Below, piece after piece: positions 1 through 10,028 of a stretch of DNA of 43,263 nucleotides; the stretch's first letter is position 1, and each line of letters opens with the position of its first letter. The DNA comes from an uncultured Bacteroidota bacterium (lineage in GTDB: Bacteria > Bacteroidota > Bacteroidia > Chitinophagales > Chitinophagaceae). The notes beneath the pieces are model-generated. The model did not search any database and was not told where the DNA came from. It saw only the letters and a program-made list of their open reading frames with translations. The stretch lies in contig CAIKOJ010000187.1 of NCBI GenBank assembly GCA_903829015.1, positions 1 through 43,263 of the forward strand, given 5' to 3'. The translations under genes and the position numbers were made by a program.

Positions 1-95
1 TTGCAATTTCGTAGCTGATAAAAATCTCTGTCATAAAAATGGAAACAGAGTGCTTTCTAACATTTAAGGTTATTCGGTTTTCAGATTCTCTTGTT

Positions 96-103
96 TAATT
101 TTG
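96..103 (+). promoter_or_regulatory. -7 promoter box of the EVE-domain gene
   Basis: TAATTTTG matches the Bacteroidota sigma-A -7 consensus TAnnTTTG exactly. The ATG at 109 follows after 5 nt, so transcription should start on or next to the start codon. No clear -33 TTTG is visible at the usual spacing. Confidence 0.5.
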
Positions 104-108
104 TATCT

Positions 109-522
109 ATGAACTATTGGTTGGTTAAGTCGGAGCCTTCTGTTTACAGTTGGGATCAATTTGTAAAAGATAAAAAAACTGCATGGGAGGGCGTGCGTAA
201 TTTCGCAGCTCGTAATAATCTGCGGGCAATGAAAAAGGGCGATCGCGTGCTGTATTATCACAGCAACGAGGGGTTGGCCGTAGTAGGTATAGCCGAGGTA
301 GTAAAAGAGTCATATCAGGATCCTACATCCGATGACCCGAACTGGGTAGTTGTGGATCTGAAGCCACTTAAAGCTTTTAGAGAGCCGGTCACTTTAGCTC
401 AAATGAAATCGGATGCAGATTTTGCAGATATGGGATTGATCCGTATTGGCAGATTATCGGTAAGCTCAGTTTCAGAGCATCAATTTAATAAAATTATAAA
501 TATGGGCGGTATTAAATTGTAA
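109..522 (+). CDS. EVE domain-containing protein
   Basis: A 137-residue protein consisting of a single EVE domain (PUA-like fold, related to thymocyte nuclear protein 1). It opens with the family signature MNYWLVKSEP, followed by W..F..D and a WEGVRN segment, then GDRVLYYHS and a VVGIAEVVKE strand. EVE domains belong to the modified-base-reading PUA-like superfamily; the ligand here is unknown. An upstream in-frame start at 91 would add six residues, but it overlaps the -7 box and the family starts at MNYWLVKSEP, so I chose 109. The gene stands alone, with 285 bp to the next gene. Confidence 0.9.
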   Translation: MNYWLVKSEPSVYSWDQFVKDKKTAWEGVRNFAARNNLRAMKKGDRVLYYHSNEGLAVVGIAEVVKESYQDPTSDDPNWVVVDLKPLKAFREPVTLAQMKSDADFADMGLIRIGRLSVSSVSEHQFNKIINMGGIKL

Positions 523-656
523 ATACTGCATATGTTTATTGATTTTCGAAGGATGATTCAACCTGAATTATCTACCTTGTTTTGACTGAATTCGGCCGAT
601 TTTCACGTAAAACTAAATTATTGCCCCGGTAGCTATAAAACTACTAAGAATTATAC

Positions 657-688
657 TATATTTGGGAAGCATTATTAATGTGCATTAA
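657..688 (+). promoter_or_regulatory. Candidate promoter and inverted repeat upstream of the giant gene
   Basis: TATATTTG at 657-664 matches the -7 box TAnnTTTG. Just downstream, at 675-688, lies the inverted repeat TTAATG-TG-CATTAA, which would be close to or just after the transcription start. The leader to the ATG at 808 would be about 140 nt. I see no other gene between 523 and 807. An operator role for the repeat is inference only. Confidence 0.3.
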
Positions 689-807
689 CGATCTTATTAA
701 CCAATTTGTCTTAGAGCTTTTTCTTTTTCGATTGGTTTGTGGGGGAGGGGATGTGCATTAGTGATTGTTGGTATTTTATTTAAATTGTAAACACTAAAAG
801 TGCCTGT

Positions 808-3800
808 ATGGGAAATTTTACAAAATCTGTTTTATTAGGGTCTGTCCGTTCTTCATCTTCAAAAGATCTCGCAAGAAAGCGTGAGACTGCGAAATGGAGA
901 AACATAGGCAAACCATTGGTTGCCGTTCTGTTGTTTTTGATTTGCTGCGCAGGTAACTCAAAAGTATTCAGCCAGACAACCACGTTAGCTGGTGTAACGG
1001 TACCCGCAACCAATATTGGCGCACTCGTTAATTACAGTACACCTTCTGCTGGTGCCCCTATCGACAACTTTTCCCTTAGTCAGTCAGGTAGTAACGACAA
1101 CCTAACTCAGGTGCAATTCACCACTACAGGCTCATACACTACAAGTGATATCGCTTCTTTTGTATTGTATGTCAACACTATTAGCAATTCCTTCAATGGT
1201 TCGGTCGCTGTTCCAACTGGCTCAATGACAGCTGGTGCCGCTGGGTTGCAAACGCTTACCTTGAGCACGGTTTATCCGCTTATTGCCGGTTCTAACTATT
1301 ATTTCTTCATTGTTCCGGTGGTAAATACCGGAGCCGTAGCGGGTAATACCATCGCCGTGAATGCCATAGCATCAGGTGATGTTACTGTATCTACGGGTAC
1401 AGTTTCAGGCTCTACCAGCGCTACCGGTACCGTTACAATAATTAGTCCTGCAATTACTGGCACAACACCGAGTAGCCGCTGTGGCACAGGAACGGTTACG
1501 CTCAATGCGACACCTGCAGCAGGTGGTTCTGTAAACTGGTACACTACTGCTACAGGCGGTACAAGCCTTTTCACAGGAAACGCTTACACTACTCCTTCTA
1601 TTAGTTCAAATACCCCTTATTACGCAGAAGCATTTCAGGGTGCAACAATTCAGGCGGGTACTTTAACAGACCTTTCTACGAATACCGCTACCTACAACAT
1701 GAATCAGCGTACCGATCTGCATTACTTTTCTACTACAGCGCCATGTACTATCAATTCTGTTGATGTTTATCCTTCAGCTGCAGGTACACTATACATCGTA
1801 ATGTGTAACAACTACGGTAGTACTACCGGCACTCCGCTTGCAACTGCAGGTCCGATTACAATTACCTCTGGTCAGGTATCTAACACTGTGCCTGTTACTA
1901 TTCCGTTGAATTTTTCAGTGCCTGCTGGTGCAACAAACTATCAGTTAGGAGGTTCAACTTCCGGTACGGCACAGATATACAGAGGGGCATCAAATAGTAC
2001 TTATGGTCCTTACCCCACAACTGTAAATGGCTTTGCTCTTACCGGTGATGCTGGTGGTAACTCTACAGCAACGGGTACTTCCGGTGCTTACACCGGATAC
2101 GGCGCACGTTGTTATTTTTACAATTGGAATGTAACTGTTAATACTTCAACAGGTACTCGCACAGCAGTAGTAGCTACCGTAAATCCGGTTCCAACCAGTG
2201 TTAATGCTACTGCATCGCCAACACCTATTTGCGTAGGTAATAATCTTACACTTACTGGTGCTGCAATTGGTGCAACCAGCTATGCATGGTCAGGTCCGGG
2301 CGGCACAGGTATCACAAATGCTTCTTTGATCAATGCAAATGTGTCGGGTGTTGTTCCTGCAAATGCAGGCGTTTACACTTTAACAGCTACGGTTGGTCCA
2401 TGTTCTACAGTTGCAACTACAAGTCCAATTGTGGTTAACAGCGCAACATTAACACCAACATTTACTTCATCGCCTGGAGCAATTACTTGCTCTGGTGTGA
2501 ATGTTACTTATACAACACAGCCTGGTCAGTTAAACTATGTTTGGAGCGTTCCTGGCATTGCTGGTACCGATTACGTGATTACAGGTGGTGGCGTTGGTTC
2601 GGCAAGTAATACAGTTACTCTTCAGTGGCTCACAGCCGGAAGCAAAACTGTTACAGTTAACTTTACTACCGGTTGCTCAGGATTAACTCCTGCTTCTAGC
2701 ACCACTGCCGTTTCTATTACACCGAATCTTGCAGGCATCGCAATTCCTTCTGCTGGTATTCCTTGTATAGGTAGTGCTACTAACGTTACAGTAAACGCAG
2801 CTTCATTGGTTGACGGTACTTACACTGTTACTTATAACCTGTCTGGTGCAAACACTGCAACAGGTAATACCGCAACAATGGTTTTTGCGGCAGGCACCGG
2901 TACGTTTACTACGTCTTCTTTGACGTCAGCAGGGTCTACAACGCTTACAATTACTTCTATAGCTACGCTTACCGGCTGTACAACCGGTTCTTCAGTTGCT
3001 AATACTTTTAACGTTAACGTTTTACCTGCATCAATAGGAGGTACCGGCACTGTTTGTCCTGCGTCTACACTTACGCTCACAGATGCTACCGCTGGTGGTA
3101 GATGGTCAAGCAGTAATACAGCTCTTGCAACCATTGGTTCTGCCTCAGGTATTTTAACCGGTGTTGCAGGTGGCAACCCAACTATTACTTATACTGCTCC
3201 AACAGGTTGTATTACTACTGCTCCGGTAACAGTAAATACTATCGCACCTATTACCGGCACATTTAGTCTTTGCACCGGTTTGGGCACAACACTCACTAAC
3301 TCAATTTCCGGTGGTACCTGGACAAGCAGCAACACTGCAGTAGCAACAATCGGTTCGTCTACCGGTGTTGTAACTTCTCTTACTACAGGTCTTACAACAA
3401 TTGTTTACACTTTCCCTAATGGCTGTACTACTTCGCAGACTTTAGGTGTTGTTAGCACTATTGGTACGTTCTCTGTAACAGGTGGTGGTAGTTTCTGTGC
3501 CGGTGGCACAGGTGTGAATGTTGGATTGAGTGGCTCAGACGCCGGAGTTAGCTATCAGTTACTTGTAAGTGGCAGTCCAACCGGATCTCCAATACTAGGT
3601 ACTGGTTCTGCAATTAGTTTTGGTCCACAAACGGTTGGCGGCAGCTACACGGTAGTTGCAAATATCGGTAGTCCTTGTGCGGTTACAATGAGTTCTTTTG
3701 CTCTTGTTACTGTATTACCAGTACCAACGGTATTTAATGTTTCGGGTGGTGGTGGTTATTGCACCGGTGGTTCTGGTGTAAACGTAGGTTTAGATGGTTC

Positions 3801-6800
3801 TGCTTCTGGTATTAATTATCAACTCTTCAAAGTTGGCACTGGAAGTGTTTCTTCATTCTCAGGAACAGGTACACTTTTTAATTTTGGTTCTATAACCGCA
3901 GTTGGTACTTACACTGTTGTTGCAACAAATCCAATTTCTGGTTGTACATCTAATATGAGCAGTAGTGCAACCGTTACAATTAATCCATTGCCAGCTGTAT
4001 TCTCTATGACAGGCACCGGTGGATATTGTATTGGCAGTGCAGGGGTTAATGTTGGACTTTCTAGTTCAATAGTTGGCATTAATTACCAGTTGTTCAACGG
4101 TGTTACACCGGTTGGTGGCGCAGTTGCAGGTACCGGTGCTTCAATAAGTTTTGGTGCACAGACCGTAGGCGGTACTTATACTGCTGTAGCTACAAACACT
4201 GTTACAGGCTGTACATCTAACATGTCAGGTACAGCGGTAGTTTCTGCTAATCCTCTTCCAACTCCATTCAGTGTAACGGGCGGAGGTAATTTCTGTCTTG
4301 GTGGTACAGGCGTTCCTGTTGGACTTGGCGGTTCTTCTTTAGGAGTTAGTTATCAGTTGTATGTAAGCGGCTCGCCTTATGGTGCACCGGTTACAGGCAC
4401 TGGTGTGGCAATAGCTTTTGCTCCCGTTACTAATCCTGGCGTTTATACAGTGTTGGCTACAAACTCTTCTACCGGATGCACTAACACAATGGTGGGTAGC
4501 GCAACTGTAGTTGTCAATCCATTACCAACTGCATTCAACGTTACCGGCGGTGGTTCATACTGTTCTGGTACAGGTGGTCTGCGTGTAGGGTTAAGTGGTT
4601 CTGTGGTTGGTACAAACTATTATTTATACAATGGTGCTACATTGCTTACAGCTGCTTCGGGTACAAGTGCAGCTCTTGATTTTGGTCTGGAAGTAGCAGC
4701 GGGTACATATACAGTATCGGCTACATTGCCTGGTACTGGCTGTACAGCAGTTATGACGGGTAGTGTAAATATTACTGTAACTGCTTTGCCTAATGTCTAT
4801 AACGTAACAGGCGGCGGCAACATTTGTGCCGGTGCAACTGGTGTAAATGTTGGTTTAAGCAGTTCAACGCTTGGCGTTAATTACGTTCTAACCAACGGCG
4901 GCACGCCAATCGGCGCTCCTTTGGCTGGCACAGGCAGTGCCCTCGCTTTTGGCACATTCACTACTCCGGGTACTTACCGCGTTACAGCGATCAGCACAAC
5001 TACAGGTTGTGTAAATACAATGGCTGGTAGTGCAGTTATCGTTGTTAATCCACTCCCTGGTGCTTATACCGTTACAGGTGGTGGTAACTATTGTACCGGC
5101 GGAACAGGAGTTAGTATCGGTTTAGCTAATTCAGATGCTGGTATCAGCTATCGATTATATAATGGTGTTACTGCTGTTGGTACTCCCGTATCAGGCACTG
5201 GTACCGCCATAACTTTTGGTCTGATCACTGCCTCTGGTGTATACACAGTAAGAGCAACAAATACGGTTACAGGTTGTGTAAATACAATGAGTGGTAGTAC
5301 AAGCGTAGGTATTAACGCATTACCTGCTGTTTATTTTGTAACTGGCGGCGGCACATACTGTGCAGGTGGATCAGGATATGCTATTTTATTATCAAACTCT
5401 GCTTCGGGCGTAAACTATCAGTTGTTCCGTGGAACAACTCCTGTTGGTGGCGCAGTTGCCGGTACTACAGGTTCTGGTTTAAATTTCGGCTTGCAGACTA
5501 CGGCCGGATCATACACCGTAGTGGCTACCGATGCGGTTACCGGTTGCACCAACTCAATGTCAGGTGTTATCGCAATTTCTGTTAATCCGTTACCTGCAGT
5601 GTTTAATGTTACCGGTGGCGGTAATTATTGTACTGGAGGCAGTGGCGTAAATGTTGGTCTTTCAGGTTCGGTTGTTGGCATCAACTATCAGTTGTATAAT
5701 GGTATTGCTCCCGTAGGTACTCCGGTTGCTGGCAGCAGCTTTGCGCTTAGCTTTGGCCTCCAGACAGCAGCAGGTACATATACAGTTAAAGCAATTAATC
5801 CTTCTACAGGTTGCAGTTCCGTAATGGACGGTTCTGCTGTTATAAATATTAATGCACTTCCTGCCACCTATGCCGTAACAGGCGGTGGTAATTTCTGTGC
5901 AGGCGGTAGTGGTGTTCAGATTGGTCTTACTTCTTCTGATCCGGGGGTAAACTACCAGTTATATATAGGTGCTTCACCAATTGGTACCGTTATGGCAGGC
6001 ACAGGTGGTACGCTTGATTTCGGATACCAGATCATTGGCGGAGTGTACACAGTAAAAGCTACAAATGCACTTACGGGTTGTTTGAGAACAATGACTGGTA
6101 GTGCGACAGTAGTAGTTAATCCGCTGCCAACAGTGCAGATATTAACTGGCGGTGGTGATTATTGCATTGGTGGCTTGGGTGTTCACATCGGCTTAAGCGG
6201 TTCTCAGGCTGGTATCTCCTATCAGTTATCAAATGGTTTGGTTTTAGCTGGTAGTCCGATTACTGGTGTTGGTACGTCAATCGATTTTGGCTATCAGACA
6301 GCAGTAGGCAGTTACACAGCAACGGCGTCAAATCCGGCTACTGGTTGCTCGTCAAATATGTGGGGTACTAAAACCATCAATATCTCAACTCAACCTACCG
6401 TTTACTCTGTAACCGGTACAGGCAATTATTGTCCTTCAGGCAGTGGTGTTGTTGTGGGTCTTGATGGTTCTGACATAGGCACTAACTATCAGTTATATGG
6501 TGGTATTACACCAATTGGTAGTCTGGTACCAGGTACTGGCAGCAGCATTGATTTTGGATATCATGGCACAGGTACTTATACTGTTGTAGCTATCGGATCT
6601 GGAACTTCATGTATAGGTAATATGTTTGGTAATGCAGTTATCGGAATTAGTCCTTTACCTGTTGTTCATAATGTTACCGGTGGTGGTGGTTACTGTGTTG
6701 GAGGTGCAGGTGTTACAGTTGCCCTCGACAATACAGATATCGGAACAGGTTATCAGTTATATAACGGTTCTGCGCCTGTTGGTTTTGGATTACCTGGCAC

Positions 6801-9800
6801 CGGAGCTGCTTTGAGTTTTGGGGTGCAAACTGTTGCAGGAGCATACAGAGTAGTAGCTACTGGTTTAACTACTGGCTGCACCAGCAACATGGCTGATACG
6901 GTAAGCGTAGTAGTAAATCCGTTGCCAATTCAATTTACTTTAACTGGGGGTGGTCACTACTGCAGCGGTGGAATAGGGCAGCACGTTTTAATTTCGTCTA
7001 CCCAATTTGGTTGTAACTATCAGTTGTATAATAATGGTAACCCGGTTGGCACAACACAGCCAGGCTTCGGATATGGCATTGATTTTGGTCTGCAGACTGC
7101 CGCTGGAGTTTACACAATTCGGGCAACCAACCCGATAACTGGTTGCGCTAATTGGATGTCAAATAGTGTGACCATCACAATTGACCCATTGCCGGGTGCA
7201 TTTAATGTAACCGGTGGCGGTCATTTCTGTGGTGGCGGATCTGGCGTTCATGTAATGCTGAGTGGTTCTGATTTTGGTATTTCTTATCAGCTATATAACG
7301 GTTTGTCTACCGTTGGTTCATCTTTTGCGGGCAACGGTTTTGCATTAGATTTCGGTTCGCAGACTGCTCCTGGTAACTATACTGTGGTTGCAACTAACAA
7401 TACTGCTGGTTGCACTATTAATATGTCAGGTTCTGCAAACGTTATTGTTGATCCTCTTCCTGCTGCATACATCCTTACAGGCAGCAGTGCTGGCTATTGT
7501 ATCGGTGGTGCTGGTGTGATCCCAACGCTCAGTGGTTCGGGTGCAGGTGTAAGCTACCAGTTGTTTAGAGGTACAGCACCTGTCGGCTTCCCGCAAATGG
7601 GCACCAGCATTGCTATGTCATTCCCGGCTCAAACAGTTGCTGGTTCGTATTCAGTAGTAGGCACAAATGCTACAACTGGCTGTGTAAACAATATGGGTGG
7701 TGCAATGTCGGTAGTGATTTACTCATTGCCAACCGCACATAATGTTACAGGCGGTGGTAGTTACTGCAGTGGTGGCACTGGGGTTAATGTCGGTCTGGAT
7801 GGTTCTGATACAACTTGCAGCTATCAATTGATATTCTCAGGTTTGCCTTACGGACCATCTGTAAACGGAAATGGCTCAATACTTAATTTAGGAGCACTTA
7901 CCGTTGCCGGTAACTATACAGTGATGGCAACAAACCGTATCACCGGTTGTACAAGCATGATGACCGGTGTTGCTAACGTAGTTGTTAATTCATTGCCTGT
8001 TTCGTTTGTTACCACAGGCGGTGGCAGCTATTGCGCTGGCGGTTCGGGTGTTGCAATTGGTTTGTCAAATTCAACTATGGGTGTTTCTTATCAGTTGCTC
8101 ATCGATGGGTCTCCTACTGGTACTCCTGTTGCGGGCACTGGTGGTCCTATCAGCTTCGGCAACCAAACTTCTGCTGGTACTTATACAGTAATGGCTACCA
8201 ATACAACAACGGGTTGCAGCAAGTTAATGACAGGCTCATCAGTTGTTGCGATTAACCCGGCACCTGCAGTGTTTACCGTTTTAGGCGGTGGTAGTTTCTG
8301 CGCTGGTGGACCAGGGGTTCATATCAATTTGAGTGGTTCAAATACCGGAGTAACGTATAAACTATATCGTGGCGGTTCTGTTTTGGTAGGTAGCCCAATG
8401 GCAGGAACTGGTCTCGCTATTGATTACGGACTGATTACAGTTCCTGGCGTATATACAGTTATTGCCGTAGATAACATTACCGGATGTACCAGCACAATGG
8501 CCGGCAGCGTAGTAATTACCGTAAATGCTAATCCTGTTGTTTATACAGTAACCGGTGGCGGCAACTATTGTGCAGGCGGAGCAGGTGTGCATATTGGTCT
8601 GTCTGGTTCTCAGTCTGGTGTTAACTATACACTTTCTGTTGGCGCTTCACCTGTAGTTACTATTCCGGGTACAGGAGGCGCAATCGATTTCGGACTACAA
8701 ACTGCGATAGCAACTTATTCTGTTTCAGCGACTAATGCATCTACTGGTTGCACTACTGCTATGACAGGTACTGCTGCTGTTGCTTCTACACCTGTTGTAG
8801 TGCCTGCTGTTACAATTTCTACAGGCGTAGGTGATACTGTTTGTGCCGGCATTTTTACAACGTTTACTGGTGTTACAGTTAACGGAGGTACTGCACCTTC
8901 TTATCAATGGTCAATTAATGGTGTGCCGGTTGCCAGCTTAGGCAATAGCTACAGCTATGTTCCTGTTGATGGTGATCATGTTACTGTTCAGTTGACAAGC
9001 AATGCTACTTGTGCAACACCTGCAGTAGCAACTAATTCAATGAACGTACATGTAAACACTTCGCAAATGCCATATGTAGCTGTTGCTGTTAATCCAGGCA
9101 CTACGATCTGTCAGGGTACTACCGTTAACTTTACGGCTGTACCAGGTAACGGTGGCACTGCACCTTCTTATACATGGAAAAAGAACGGTAATCCGGTAGG
9201 TTCTACTGGTAATACCTACAGCACAGTACCGGCTAATGGAGATGTATTCACTTGTATTCTGCATAGCAACTACCGTTGCAGAATGCTGGATACTGCAATC
9301 TCAGCTCCGGCTACTATGACCGTAGCTTCACCAGTTACGCCAACGGTTTCTATTAATTCTAATCCGGGCTTAAGGGTACCTGGCGGAACTACTATTACAA
9401 TGGATGCAGTAGCAACCAATGCTGGTTCTAATCCTACCTACCAGTGGAAGATTAATGGTAATGATGTTCCTGGTGCGGTTAGTCCTCAGTACATGAACAA
9501 TACTTACAACGAGGGTGATCTGGTTACCTGCAATGTATGGAGCAGTGGCACATGTGCCGGCACGTTAGGTTCGGCATCAGTAACGGTTCATGTCATCCCG
9601 GTTGGCGTTCAGAACGTTACTGCTTTGACCTCTGATATCAAATTGTTGCCAAACCCGAACAATGGTAATTTCACACTGAAAGGCACCATCAGCACAACTG
9701 ATGAGATGATCTCTGTCGATGTTACTAACATGCTGGGGCAGACAGTTTATACCGGTAGCGCTAAGGTGGATAACGGTACAATCAACAGCAGTATCCAGTT

Positions 9801-9885
9801 GAATAATGTATCAAACGGAATGTATATACTTAACCTGCGTTCTACAACCGGAAATCAGGTGTTCCATTTAGTTATTGAACAATAG
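808..9885 (+). CDS. Giant multi-repeat T9SS-secreted surface protein (3025 aa)
   Basis: A very large exported protein, probably an adhesin or matrix protein displayed by the type IX secretion system. Residues 1-34 are a basic N-terminal extension, followed by a hydrophobic signal core (about 35-52) ending near FSQ. Residues about 225-277 resemble the CHU_C-associated Ig-like domain (GTVTLNATP, WYTTATGGT, YYAEA). PKD/Ig-like and Big_2-like modules follow up to about residue 885. From residue 888 to about 2664 there are about 20 tandem modules of 86-90 residues with conserved VTGGGxYC, GVNVGLSGS, NYQLYNG, FGxQT, GTYTV, TGC and NPLP. Three further Ig-like segments and a C-terminal sorting domain of about 75 residues (LLPNPNNGNF, GMYILNL, FHLVIEQ) complete it. 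The sorting domain predicts crossing the outer membrane followed by anchoring or release. Several ORFs on the other frames inside the gene are shadows of its composition. Confidence 0.95.
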   Translation: MGNFTKSVLLGSVRSSSSKDLARKRETAKWRNIGKPLVAVLLFLICCAGNSKVFSQTTTLAGVTVPATNIGALVNYSTPSAGAPIDNFSLSQSGSNDNLTQVQFTTTGSYTTSDIASFVLYVNTISNSFNGSVAVPTGSMTAGAAGLQTLTLSTVYPLIAGSNYYFFIVPVVNTGAVAGNTIAVNAIASGDVTVSTGTVSGSTSATGTVTIISPAITGTTPSSRCGTGTVTLNATPAAGGSVNWYTTATGGTSLFTGNAYTTPSISSNTPYYAEAFQGATIQAGTLTDLSTNTATYNMNQRTDLHYFSTTAPCTINSVDVYPSAAGTLYIVMCNNYGSTTGTPLATAGPITITSGQVSNTVPVTIPLNFSVPAGATNYQLGGSTSGTAQIYRGASNSTYGPYPTTVNGFALTGDAGGNSTATGTSGAYTGYGARCYFYNWNVTVNTSTGTRTAVVATVNPVPTSVNATASPTPICVGNNLTLTGAAIGATSYAWSGPGGTGITNASLINANVSGVVPANAGVYTLTATVGPCSTVATTSPIVVNSATLTPTFTSSPGAITCSGVNVTYTTQPGQLNYVWSVPGIAGTDYVITGGGVGSASNTVTLQWLTAGSKTVTVNFTTGCSGLTPASSTTAVSITPNLAGIAIPSAGIPCIGSATNVTVNAASLVDGTYTVTYNLSGANTATGNTATMVFAAGTGTFTTSSLTSAGSTTLTITSIATLTGCTTGSSVANTFNVNVLPASIGGTGTVCPASTLTLTDATAGGRWSSSNTALATIGSASGILTGVAGGNPTITYTAPTGCITTAPVTVNTIAPITGTFSLCTGLGTTLTNSISGGTWTSSNTAVATIGSSTGVVTSLTTGLTTIVYTFPNGCTTSQTLGVVSTIGTFSVTGGGSFCAGGTGVNVGLSGSDAGVSYQLLVSGSPTGSPILGTGSAISFGPQTVGGSYTVVANIGSPCAVTMSSFALVTVLPVPTVFNVSGGGGYCTGGSGVNVGLDGSASGINYQLFKVGTGSVSSFSGTGTLFNFGSITAVGTYTVVATNPISGCTSNMSSSATVTINPLPAVFSMTGTGGYCIGSAGVNVGLSSSIVGINYQLFNGVTPVGGAVAGTGASISFGAQTVGGTYTAVATNTVTGCTSNMSGTAVVSANPLPTPFSVTGGGNFCLGGTGVPVGLGGSSLGVSYQLYVSGSPYGAPVTGTGVAIAFAPVTNPGVYTVLATNSSTGCTNTMVGSATVVVNPLPTAFNVTGGGSYCSGTGGLRVGLSGSVVGTNYYLYNGATLLTAASGTSAALDFGLEVAAGTYTVSATLPGTGCTAVMTGSVNITVTALPNVYNVTGGGNICAGATGVNVGLSSSTLGVNYVLTNGGTPIGAPLAGTGSALAFGTFTTPGTYRVTAISTTTGCVNTMAGSAVIVVNPLPGAYTVTGGGNYCTGGTGVSIGLANSDAGISYRLYNGVTAVGTPVSGTGTAITFGLITASGVYTVRATNTVTGCVNTMSGSTSVGINALPAVYFVTGGGTYCAGGSGYAILLSNSASGVNYQLFRGTTPVGGAVAGTTGSGLNFGLQTTAGSYTVVATDAVTGCTNSMSGVIAISVNPLPAVFNVTGGGNYCTGGSGVNVGLSGSVVGINYQLYNGIAPVGTPVAGSSFALSFGLQTAAGTYTVKAINPSTGCSSVMDGSAVININALPATYAVTGGGNFCAGGSGVQIGLTSSDPGVNYQLYIGASPIGTVMAGTGGTLDFGYQIIGGVYTVKATNALTGCLRTMTGSATVVVNPLPTVQILTGGGDYCIGGLGVHIGLSGSQAGISYQLSNGLVLAGSPITGVGTSIDFGYQTAVGSYTATASNPATGCSSNMWGTKTINISTQPTVYSVTGTGNYCPSGSGVVVGLDGSDIGTNYQLYGGITPIGSLVPGTGSSIDFGYHGTGTYTVVAIGSGTSCIGNMFGNAVIGISPLPVVHNVTGGGGYCVGGAGVTVALDNTDIGTGYQLYNGSAPVGFGLPGTGAALSFGVQTVAGAYRVVATGLTTGCTSNMADTVSVVVNPLPIQFTLTGGGHYCSGGIGQHVLISSTQFGCNYQLYNNGNPVGTTQPGFGYGIDFGLQTAAGVYTIRATNPITGCANWMSNSVTITIDPLPGAFNVTGGGHFCGGGSGVHVMLSGSDFGISYQLYNGLSTVGSSFAGNGFALDFGSQTAPGNYTVVATNNTAGCTINMSGSANVIVDPLPAAYILTGSSAGYCIGGAGVIPTLSGSGAGVSYQLFRGTAPVGFPQMGTSIAMSFPAQTVAGSYSVVGTNATTGCVNNMGGAMSVVIYSLPTAHNVTGGGSYCSGGTGVNVGLDGSDTTCSYQLIFSGLPYGPSVNGNGSILNLGALTVAGNYTVMATNRITGCTSMMTGVANVVVNSLPVSFVTTGGGSYCAGGSGVAIGLSNSTMGVSYQLLIDGSPTGTPVAGTGGPISFGNQTSAGTYTVMATNTTTGCSKLMTGSSVVAINPAPAVFTVLGGGSFCAGGPGVHINLSGSNTGVTYKLYRGGSVLVGSPMAGTGLAIDYGLITVPGVYTVIAVDNITGCTSTMAGSVVITVNANPVVYTVTGGGNYCAGGAGVHIGLSGSQSGVNYTLSVGASPVVTIPGTGGAIDFGLQTAIATYSVSATNASTGCTTAMTGTAAVASTPVVVPAVTISTGVGDTVCAGIFTTFTGVTVNGGTAPSYQWSINGVPVASLGNSYSYVPVDGDHVTVQLTSNATCATPAVATNSMNVHVNTSQMPYVAVAVNPGTTICQGTTVNFTAVPGNGGTAPSYTWKKNGNPVGSTGNTYSTVPANGDVFTCILHSNYRCRMLDTAISAPATMTVASPVTPTVSINSNPGLRVPGGTTITMDAVATNAGSNPTYQWKINGNDVPGAVSPQYMNNTYNEGDLVTCNVWSSGTCAGTLGSASVTVHVIPVGVQNVTALTSDIKLLPNPNNGNFTLKGTISTTDEMISVDVTNMLGQTVYTGSAKVDNGTINSSIQLNNVSNGMYILNLRSTTGNQVFHLVIEQ
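3469..8799 (+). repeat. About 20 tandem ~89-residue modules within the giant gene
   Basis: In-frame tandem array of about 267-bp units; the first begins at F888 (3469), the second at 3730 and the last at 8539. Each unit carries two cysteines, one in GGGxYC near the start and one in TGC near residue 70 of the unit, which suggests one disulfide per module. Units are recognisably alike but divergent in sequence, so the array is not a recent amplification. Units 14 and 17 each have a third cysteine just before the YQL motif. Confidence 0.9.
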
Positions 9886-9908
9886 TTCGTTCTGAACGGT
9901 AAATATTG

Positions 9909-9946
9909 AAATGCCTTTCTTGGAAAAGAAAGGCATTTCTTTTTTT
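9909..9946 (+). terminator. Rho-independent terminator after the giant gene
   Basis: A perfect 13-bp stem (9909-9921 with 9926-9938), GGAA tetraloop and a T-rich tail up to 9946. It begins 23 bp after the stop codon, so the giant gene is transcribed alone. Confidence 0.9.
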
Positions 9947-10002
9947 GTTAGTTTGAAGCCTCTGGCGTGGTTTTTATTTTGATGTGCTTACAACTTTTGT
10001 TC

Positions 10003-10010
10003 TATTTTTG
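10003..10010 (+). promoter_or_regulatory. Promoter of the small basic exported protein gene
   Basis: TATTTTTG at 10003-10010 matches TAnnTTTG, with a TTTG at 9978-9981 as the -33 element (21 bp between them). The start codon is 18 nt further on at 10029. Confidence 0.5.
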
Positions 10011-10028
10011 TAAACATATATTTCAATC

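Noticed and set aside
1299..9264. Several long open frames on the minus strand and other plus frames inside the giant gene
   Set aside because: They mirror the biased, repetitive composition of the real frame, lack start signals and motifs, and overlap a gene with clear domains.
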